Source: Boudabousia liubingyangii (GTDB lineage: Bacteria > Actinomycetota > Actinomycetes > Actinomycetales > Actinomycetaceae). Taken from it: a stretch of 64,000 bases of DNA. Both the position numbers and the translations under genes were made by a program. Positions 59,261 to 64,000 of the stretch are shown piece after piece. Under the pieces are notes generated by a model that was not told where the DNA came from, made no database searches, and saw nothing but the letters and a program-made list of their open reading frames with translations. The DNA is taken from assembly GCF_001907245.1 (NCBI RefSeq), contig NZ_MQSU01000001.1, positions 84,224-148,223 of the forward strand. The letters run 5' to 3'. How positions within the stretch are numbered: the first letter of the stretch is position 1; every line of letters begins with the position of its first letter.

Positions 59261-59310
59261 AAAGTTTTCCCCCTACCTCGAAGGAGGTAGGGGGAAAACT
59301 TTTGCTTTTT
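59261..59310. terminator. bidirectional terminator between the ABC pair and rplL
   Basis: A perfect 19-bp stem with a 4-base loop (arms 59261-59279 and 59284-59302), followed by TTGCTTTTT on the plus strand and an A/T-rich flank on the minus strand. It serves the convergent ABC operon and rplJ-rplL. Confidence 0.9.
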
Positions 59311-59367
59311 GGAATCGTCCTAGTTGGTACTGCCTAGGCAGCCCGTTTAACTAGGGACGAGGCAAAA

Positions 59368-59754
59368 TCACTTAACGGTGACCTTACCGCCGGCTTCTTC
59401 GATAGCAGCCTTGGCCTTTTCGGCTTCTTCCTTGTTAACGCCTTCTAGAACGGGCTTGGGAGCGCCGTCGACTAGGTCCTTAGCTTCCTTTAGACCTAGG
59501 GAGGTTAGGGCGCGAACGGCCTTGATAACGCCGATCTTCTTGTCGCCAGCGGATTCTAGGATGACGTCGAATTCGGTCTTTTCTTCAGCGTCTTCAGCAG
59601 CAGCAGCGCCGGGGGCAGCAGCAACAGCAACAGCGGCCGGAGCGGCAGCTTCAACGTCGAAGGTTTCTTCGAATAGCTTAACGAACTCGGATAGTTCGAT
59701 TAGGGTCATTTCCTTGAAAGCTTCGAGCAGCTCTTCGTTGGTCAGTTTAGCCAT
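59368..59754 (-). CDS. rplL: 50S ribosomal protein L7/L12
   Basis: A 128-residue stalk protein that recruits translational GTPases: N-terminal dimerisation helices, an alanine-rich hinge at about 36-55, and the C-terminal factor-binding domain ([37 protein letters not shown]). Follows rplJ by 69 bases. Confidence 0.98.
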   Translation of the reverse strand: MAKLTNEELLEAFKEMTLIELSEFVKLFEETFDVEAAAPAAVAVAAAPGAAAAEDAEEKTEFDVILESAGDKKIGVIKAVRALTSLGLKEAKDLVDGAPKPVLEGVNKEEAEKAKAAIEEAGGKVTVK

Positions 59755-59823
59755 TTTGGCAGTCCTTCCTAAATATGGTTCCTGCTTGATAAGCAGCGAT
59801 TATGGGGTTTGATGCCTGAGGGA

Positions 59824-60345
59824 TCAGGCAGCTTGTTCCTGCTTTTCGCGCAGGGCGTCCACGGTCCGAACAGTCTTGACTGCCGGGGCCTTGAACATGT
59901 AAGCGGCCTGGACCAGCTTGGCCTTCATGCCGCCTGCAGCCTTGGCCAGCAGTACGTCACGAGACTCGAGGTCAGCAAGCTGCTTAACAGCTTCAGCGGA
60001 AAGCTTCTGGCCTTCCATTGCACCAGACTTGACGACTAGTGCCTTGTTATCTTTAGCAAAGTCACGCAGTGCTTTCGCCGCGTCGACAGGTTCTCCGGTT
60101 ACGAATGCCAGAGCGGTAGGACCGGTTAGGTCTTCGCTTAGGAACTCGAGGCCGGCTTCCTTCGCCGCGATCGAAGCTAGGGTGTTCTTTGCCACGGTGT
60201 ATGTCGCGTTATCGCCTAGGGCGCGACGCAGCTCTTTCAGCTGGCCGACGCTCAGGCCGCGGTACTCAGTGAGCAATACAGCAGAGGAGCTACGGAATAG
60301 TTCCGTCAGCGCCTTTACCGCTGCTACTTTGTCAGGCCTTGCCAT
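59824..60345 (-). CDS. rplJ: 50S ribosomal protein L10
   Basis: A 173-residue L10, the base of the L7/L12 stalk: MARPDKVAAVKALTELFRSSSAVLLTEYRGLSV, YTVAKNTLASIAAKEAG, C-terminal helix binding L12. The frame is open to 60408, but ATG 60345 has GGAGG upstream and gives the family start; the extension would run through the leader terminator. L10 with L12 autoregulates this unit in many bacteria. Confidence 0.96.
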   Translation of the reverse strand: MARPDKVAAVKALTELFRSSSAVLLTEYRGLSVGQLKELRRALGDNATYTVAKNTLASIAAKEAGLEFLSEDLTGPTALAFVTGEPVDAAKALRDFAKDNKALVVKSGAMEGQKLSAEAVKQLADLESRDVLLAKAAGGMKAKLVQAAYMFKAPAVKTVRTVDALREKQEQAA

Positions 60346-60380
60346 GGCCCTCCTTCCGATCGTAGCCGTTAGCTGGACAC

Positions 60381-60415
60381 TAAAAAAGCCCCGGGCGCAG
60401 GAATGCACACGGGAC
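60381..60415 (-). terminator. terminator-like attenuator before rplJ
   Basis: A 10-bp stem with one mismatch and extra flanking pairs, followed on the minus strand by CTTTTTTAG, located inside the leader only 36 bases before the rplJ ATG. Confidence 0.6.
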
Positions 60416-60501
60416 TAACAAAAGTCTTTAAGCAATACCTGCGCTGGCGCCTTTTCAGGTCTTCTTCCACCCGGGTGGGCAGAAACCAACGGTCTTTGGC
60501 T
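60416..60501 (-). ncRNA. ribosomal protein L10 leader
   Basis: Begins on the minus strand with GCCAAAGACCGTTGGTTT (60500-60483), resembling the conserved 5' segment of actinobacterial L10 leaders, followed by a CCACCCGGGTGG hairpin and an ACCTG/CAGGT stem. It starts almost exactly at the predicted transcription start. The rest of the gap 60539-60710 shows no gene or clear element. Confidence 0.6.
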
Positions 60502-60507
60502 TCCGAT

Positions 60508-60538
60508 AGCTTAGCACAGTCACCGGGGGTCGCGGCAA
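60508..60538 (-). promoter_or_regulatory. rplJ-rplL promoter
   Basis: On the minus strand TTGCCG (60533-60538), a 19-base spacer and TGC-TAAGCT (hexamer 60508-60513, TGN-extended). Confidence 0.45.
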
Positions 60539-60710
60539 GTCTGGAGACCCTAATTCGTAGGTGAGAAAGCGCACGCTCCCCCAGGGAGGTAAAAAGCGCT
60601 CCAAAATCAGGGAACACCCTCAGCCCCTATAGTCCAAGCCCACTTTTCGCAGCAAAAGACAGAAGCAACTTTTGGTACCGAGCCTAGGAAATCCACCCCT
60701 ACCTAAAAAC

Positions 60711-60745
60711 GAGGAGGCCTCACCGGTTAGTGGTGAGGCCCCCTC
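60711..60745 (-). terminator. terminator of rplK-rplA
   Basis: A 14-position stem with one mismatch (arms 60711-60724 and 60732-60745) followed on the minus strand by GTTTTTAGG. Confidence 0.85.
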
Positions 60746-60774
60746 GGGAAAGATCTAAAAGATCAGTTGGTAAC

Positions 60775-61488
60775 TCAGTTAGCAGCTTCGCTGGTTAGGT
60801 TACGGGTCTTGGTGGCATCTAGCGGGATACCGGGGCCCATGGTGGTGGACACGGTAGCCTTGGTGATGTAACGACCCTTAGCGGAAGCCGGCTTGAGGCG
60901 TAGGATTTCTTCCTGAGCAGCAGCGTAGTTTTCAACTAGCTGTTCCACAGAGAAGGAAGCCTTACCAACGATGAAGTGAAGGTTGGAGTGCTTGTCGACA
61001 CGGAATTCGATACGGCCGCCCTTAATTTCGTTAACAGCCTTAGCGGTATCCATGGTGACGGTGCCGGTCTTGGGGTTCGGCATTAGGCCACGAGGACCTA
61101 GCACGCGACCTAGACGGCCAACCTTACCCATTAGGTCGGGGGTAGCAACAGCGACATCAAAGTCGGTGTAGCCCTTAGCGACCTTTTCGATTAGTTCGTC
61201 GCCGCCGACTTCGTCAGCACCTGCGTCGATGGCGGCCTGAGCCTTATCACCGACAGCAAAGACCAGGACCCTGGCGGTCTTGCCGGTGCCGTGAGGTAGG
61301 CTGACCGTACCGCGGACCATCTGGTCGGCTTTACGGGGGTCAACACCTAGGCGGAATGCGACCTCAACGGTCGAATCGAACTTAGTGGTAGCGGTTTCTT
61401 TGGCTAGCTTGAAAGCCTCGAGGGGAGCGTATAGTTCGCCCTCGTGGATCTTTTCTGCCGCCTTGCGGTAGTTCTTTGCGCGTTTCAT
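60775..61488 (-). CDS. rplA: 50S ribosomal protein L1
   Basis: A 237-residue L1, which controls E-site tRNA release: [56 protein letters not shown]. In E. coli L1 represses its own operon. AAGGAG precedes ATG 61488. Follows rplK. Confidence 0.98.
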   Translation of the reverse strand: MKRAKNYRKAAEKIHEGELYAPLEAFKLAKETATTKFDSTVEVAFRLGVDPRKADQMVRGTVSLPHGTGKTARVLVFAVGDKAQAAIDAGADEVGGDELIEKVAKGYTDFDVAVATPDLMGKVGRLGRVLGPRGLMPNPKTGTVTMDTAKAVNEIKGGRIEFRVDKHSNLHFIVGKASFSVEQLVENYAAAQEEILRLKPASAKGRYITKATVSTTMGPGIPLDATKTRNLTSEAAN

Positions 61489-61521
61489 TGCTGCATTTCT
61501 CCTTAGCAGTTAGTGGTGAAC

Positions 61522-61560
61522 GGGCTGCGCAGCCCTTCCACTCTGGTGCGTGGTTGCACC
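61522..61560 (-). promoter_or_regulatory. stem-loops between rplK and rplA
   Basis: A perfect palindrome GGGCTGCGCAGCCC (61522-61535) and a GGTGC/GCACC hairpin (61545-61560) in the 89-base intercistronic region. No T-run. They may affect relative expression of L11 and L1. Confidence 0.35.
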
Positions 61561-61577
61561 GTTTCCAGGTTGAGGGA

Positions 61578-62009
61578 TCAGCCCTCTACGTCGATGCCCA
61601 TGGAGCGGGCGGTGCCGGCGATGATCTTGGACGCTGCGTCTAGATCGTTAGCGTTTAGGTCAGCCATCTTGAATTCGGCAATTTCACGAACCTGAGCGGC
61701 GGTTAGCTTACCGACCTTCTGGGTGTGAGGAACGCCAGAGCCCTTGGGAACACCAGCAGCCTTCTTGATTAGCTGTGATGCCGGCGGGGTCTTGGTGATG
61801 AAGCTGAAAGAACGGTCTTCGTAGACGGTGATTTCAACCGGAATAATGTTGCCACGCTGCGACTCGGTAGCCGCGTTGTAAGCCTTGCAGAACTCCATGA
61901 TGTTTACGCCGTGCTGACCCAGAGCCGGACCAACCGGCGGTGCAGGGTTTGCGGCGCCAGCCTGGATCTGGAGTTTGATCAGGCCAGTTACCTTTTTCTT
62001 GGGAGCCAT
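61578..62009 (-). CDS. rplK: 50S ribosomal protein L11
   Basis: A 143-residue L11, part of the GTPase-associated centre: [18 protein letters not shown] with [22 protein letters not shown] and the C-terminal [33 protein letters not shown] precedes ATG 62009. Confidence 0.98.
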   Translation of the reverse strand: MAPKKKVTGLIKLQIQAGAANPAPPVGPALGQHGVNIMEFCKAYNAATESQRGNIIPVEITVYEDRSFSFITKTPPASQLIKKAAGVPKGSGVPHTQKVGKLTAAQVREIAEFKMADLNANDLDAASKIIAGTARSMGIDVEG

Positions 62010-62100
62010 AAGTTAGGGTCCTTATTTTTCTAACGGTACGTAACACATTGTGCACGTAATGGACAGAAACACACTTCGCCTAAGCAAAGCGCAATTAGCA

Positions 62101-62129
62101 ATGATATAGGCGCCGACTGTTTAAATCAA
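62101..62129 (-). promoter_or_regulatory. candidate rplK-rplA promoter
   Basis: On the minus strand TTGATT (62124-62129), a 17-base spacer and TATCAT (62101-62106). It is embedded in the stem-loop described next. Confidence 0.45.
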
Positions 62130-62146
62130 CGCCGGCGCCTAATATC
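62103..62146 (-). terminator. stem-loop between nusG and rplK
   Basis: A 13-bp stem with a one-base bulge (arms 62103-62115 and 62133-62146), loop of 17, no T-run. It may mark the end of the nusG transcript. Confidence 0.5.
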
Positions 62147-62165
62147 ACAAATCTGGATGATGGAA

Positions 62166-63005
62166 TCAGTCCTGCTTGGAGACGTCTTCCATGGCTAGTT
62201 CGGTGCTGGTATCGCGACCGAATAGGGTCAAGGTGACCACTAGCTTCTTGGATTCCGGCATGACTTCGGCGACCGTAGCGGTCTGACCGGCGAAGGGGCC
62301 GTTGATAACGGTGACGTTTTCGCCGATTTCGAATTCCACGCGGACAGCCTTTTCGGGGGTGGCAACCGCGGCGGCCTCGAGTTCACGGGTGAACTCCTGC
62401 TCGACCGAGGGAGCTAGCATTGCGTAGGCTTCCTGGAAGCTAAGCGGGGTGGGGATCTGGTCTTCGCGATCCTTTAGACGGGAGTCACCAACGAAGCCAG
62501 TTACGGCCGGGGTGTCCTTAACGGTACGAAGCACAGCGTTATCGGGGTCTAGGGACATGCGGACCATGACGTATCCGGGCATGCGAACGCGGGTGATCTT
62601 CTTACGGGTCGCGTTCTTCATTTCGATAACTTCTTCCATGGGGACTACCACTTCGTGGATGTAGTCTTCCATGTCTAGGGAGGCGCGACGCTGTTCTAGG
62701 TTGGCCTTTACCTTACGTTCGTGACCAGAGTAGGAGTGAACGATGTACCAGTTACCGGGTAGTAGGCGTAGGTCGTTGCGGAACTTGTTTAGGCGGTCGC
62801 GGATGGCCTTTTCTACGTCGACGGGACCTTCGGTGCTGTCTAGTAGTTCGTTGGCAGCCTCGGCTTCACCGTTTTCAGTGACGGCAGCTTCCGGAGCTTC
62901 TTCCGCGGCGGTTTCGCTTTCCACAGTTTCAGTTTCTTCTGCTTCAGTTTCCGCCTGGTCCACTACGAGTTCTTCGTTTTCGGGACTTGTGGGGTTTTCG
63001 CTCAC
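62166..63005 (-). CDS. nusG: transcription termination/antitermination factor NusG
   Basis: A 279-residue NusG. The NGN domain starts about residue 107 (NWYIVHSYSGHERKVKANLEQR) and is followed by RMPGYVMVRM; the KOW domain (GENVTVINGPFAGQTATVAEV) is near the C terminus. The first 90 residues are acidic and disordered-looking, a typical actinobacterial extension. The frame is open to 63170, but GTG 63005 has AAGGAGA 5 bases upstream. secE, normally upstream, is absent. Confidence 0.96.
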   Translation of the reverse strand: MSENPTSPENEELVVDQAETEAEETETVESETAAEEAPEAAVTENGEAEAANELLDSTEGPVDVEKAIRDRLNKFRNDLRLLPGNWYIVHSYSGHERKVKANLEQRRASLDMEDYIHEVVVPMEEVIEMKNATRKKITRVRMPGYVMVRMSLDPDNAVLRTVKDTPAVTGFVGDSRLKDREDQIPTPLSFQEAYAMLAPSVEQEFTRELEAAAVATPEKAVRVEFEIGENVTVINGPFAGQTATVAEVMPESKKLVVTLTLFGRDTSTELAMEDVSKQD

Positions 63006-63074
63006 GAGTTTCTCCTTAAAGGTTTTGGTCCCGAGGGCGCAAAATGCCTTTTCGGCCTGCCGGGACATATACGT

Positions 63075-63099
63075 CTGCCCGGCCACCGGGGCCGGGCAG
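63075..63099 (-). promoter_or_regulatory. hairpin at the 5' end of the nusG leader
   Basis: A perfect 10-bp GC-rich stem (CTGCCCGGCC/GGCCGGGCAG) with a 5-base loop, about 11 bases after the predicted transcription start; no T-run. A second weaker GTCCCG/CGGGAC pairing lies between it and the start codon. Confidence 0.5.
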
Positions 63100-63116
63100 T
63101 ACACAGTTATGCGGCT

Positions 63117-63122
63117 ATTATA
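63117..63122 (-). promoter_or_regulatory. -10 element of nusG
   Basis: A consensus TATAAT on the minus strand 112 bases before the GTG of nusG; the -35 is not obvious. Confidence 0.5.
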
Positions 63123-63257
63123 GCGAAGAAAATCTTCCAGCGCTTCTCCCTTTACTTTCAGATTCCTCACGCTTTCTCACACCATTCAATAAGCGTTAAA
63201 TTTTATTCTCTTTGGTCCTGAAAGTATTTTTAGCTTCCACTTACTCCCAGAAGTCCC

Positions 63258-63287
63258 TTGCATTTGTGTCTAAGGACGCGAAATAAT
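63258..63287 (+). promoter_or_regulatory. promoter of the lipoprotein gene (leaderless)
   Basis: TTGCAT (63258-63263), an 18-base spacer and AATAAT (63282-63287), 6 bases before ATG 63294. No Shine-Dalgarno. Confidence 0.45.
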
Positions 63288-63293
63288 GCGGCT

Positions 63294-64000
63294 ATGCGAA
63301 AAAGTTCAGTTTTCCCACTAGTCATAATTCTTTCATTGGGCCTAAGCGCCTGCGCGTCTACCAGCTCTAAAACTCCCAGCACTTCAGAACCTAGCAGTGC
63401 ACCTACGGTCGCCACTAGCGCCCAAACGCCCGAGTCCCAGAAGGTATCGGCCGAACAAGCTAAGGCTGAGCAAGAGTTCAAGAAATATCTAGACACGCTC
63501 AAAGAGATTGAGCAGGAAGCCCCGGAAACATCTGTTCTACGTGGTTTAAAAACACTTCATCCGGTCGCCCCTGAAGATCTGGGCGTGGTCTATAAGATCA
63601 ACTTTGCAGATTTGGGACGGTATTGGGACCGCGGCGCTCCCCTGTCGTATCAAGATTTTATTCAAGGTAGTGGCCGAACCGCCTCCCGGGACCGGGTTTA
63701 TTTCGCTTATGGTCAGCCACTTCCTCCCTTGAGCGTGGAGGTCGGACGAAGTCCCAAAATCGAGATGCTCTCACCAACAGAAATGAAGATCGAAGATGAC
63801 TGGTCTGAAGAACCAGATCTTTACCGAGACACGAACCCGAATACTTCTAAGACCTCGGCGATCCTGAAGCTAGAACCCAACGGTAAGTTCACAATCAGTG
63901 GCACGCTGATTAACGTTAAGGACAGTGAAATCGCAAGGATTAATGAAGAGCTCCAGGCTCTACCGGCGGTTCCGTTACCACCCTCGATGCTATTAACCCA
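63294..64000 (+). CDS. putative lipoprotein, 3' end beyond the window
   Basis: An ATG at 63294 opens a frame with no stop to the window end (235 codons seen). It starts MRKSSVFPLVIILSLGLSAC: a short basic n-region, a hydrophobic stretch and a lipobox with C20, so it is a lipid-anchored surface protein. A Ser/Thr/Pro-rich linker and an EQAKAEQEF helix follow, then a domain I do not recognise (with LGVVYKINFADLGRYWD). Divergent from nusG. Confidence 0.75.
   Translation, partial: MRKSSVFPLVIILSLGLSACASTSSKTPSTSEPSSAPTVATSAQTPESQKVSAEQAKAEQEFKKYLDTLKEIEQEAPETSVLRGLKTLHPVAPEDLGVVYKINFADLGRYWDRGAPLSYQDFIQGSGRTASRDRVYFAYGQPLPPLSVEVGRSPKIEMLSPTEMKIEDDWSEEPDLYRDTNPNTSKTSAILKLEPNGKFTISGTLINVKDSEIARINEELQALPAVPLPPSMLLT

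Noticed and set aside
60369-60617. Minus-strand open frame of 82 codons upstream of rplJ
   Set aside because: It coincides with the L10 leader, its promoter and the attenuator hairpin.
63006-63293. Search for secE or tRNA-Trp upstream of nusG
   Set aside because: No frame with a SecE-like single membrane helix and no tRNA-like cloverleaf or T-loop sequence is visible.

Overview
The window reads as a chromosomal segment of a medium-GC actinobacterium, most likely a member of the Actinomycetaceae. This is inference from the actinobacterial-type RpoB with a TTG start, SecY, PepN, NusG with an acidic N-terminal extension, the SdhCAB type, and iron-box and leaderless-gene signals. There is no rRNA, tRNA, phage, insertion sequence or CRISPR array that I can see. 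Most genes lie on the minus strand, so the segment is best read from right to left.

Layout from left to right. 1-9.7 kb: a plus-strand methyltransferase, then on the minus strand tsaD, the sdhCAB succinate dehydrogenase operon, and an alr-tsaE-tsaB-rimI operon (t6A tRNA modification, S18 acetylation, D-Ala supply). 9.8-13.8 kb: coaA (plus), two DedA paralogues, glmM. 14-16.8 kb: rpsI-rplM, a GNAT acetyltransferase, truA. 16.9-32.6 kb: the S10, spc and alpha ribosomal operons, with secY-adk-map and infA-rpmJ-rpsM-rpsK-rpoA-rplQ as separately promoted units. 33-37.4 kb: the str operon rpsL-rpsG-fusA-tuf. 37.7-47.4 kb: an accessory island with a heterodimeric ABC exporter, a CapA-like lipoprotein, a DUF885 peptidase and PepN. 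47.7-55.1 kb: rpoC and rpoB. 55.4-59.1 kb: a plus-strand pair of ABC half-transporters behind a strong DtxR/IdeR-type iron box. 59.4-63 kb: rplL-rplJ, rplA-rplK, nusG. The right edge holds the start of a plus-strand lipoprotein.

The core of the window is translation and transcription machinery (about 32 ribosomal proteins, EF-Tu, EF-G, IF-1, RNA polymerase alpha, beta and beta', NusG, SecY, MetAP). Two genes that usually accompany these clusters are missing here: secE next to nusG and rpsD next to rpoA. Long 5' leaders of the S10, str, L13, L10 and nusG units carry stem-loops close to the predicted transcription start, and the L10 unit shows a recognisable L10-leader with a terminator-like attenuator.

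The most noteworthy signals are: an iron box overlapping the promoter of the ABC pair at 55.4 kb; a strong preference for the leucine codon CTA in highly expressed genes (20 of 26 leucines in EF-Tu by hand count), which makes CTAG unusually abundant; a set of nine genes whose -10 hexamer lies 6-7 bases before the start codon (leaderless mRNAs); and repeat-built low-complexity insertions in otherwise conserved proteins, including one inside an ABC nucleotide-binding domain. I found no clearly new multi-gene system; the iron-regulated ABC pair is the best candidate for functional follow-up.
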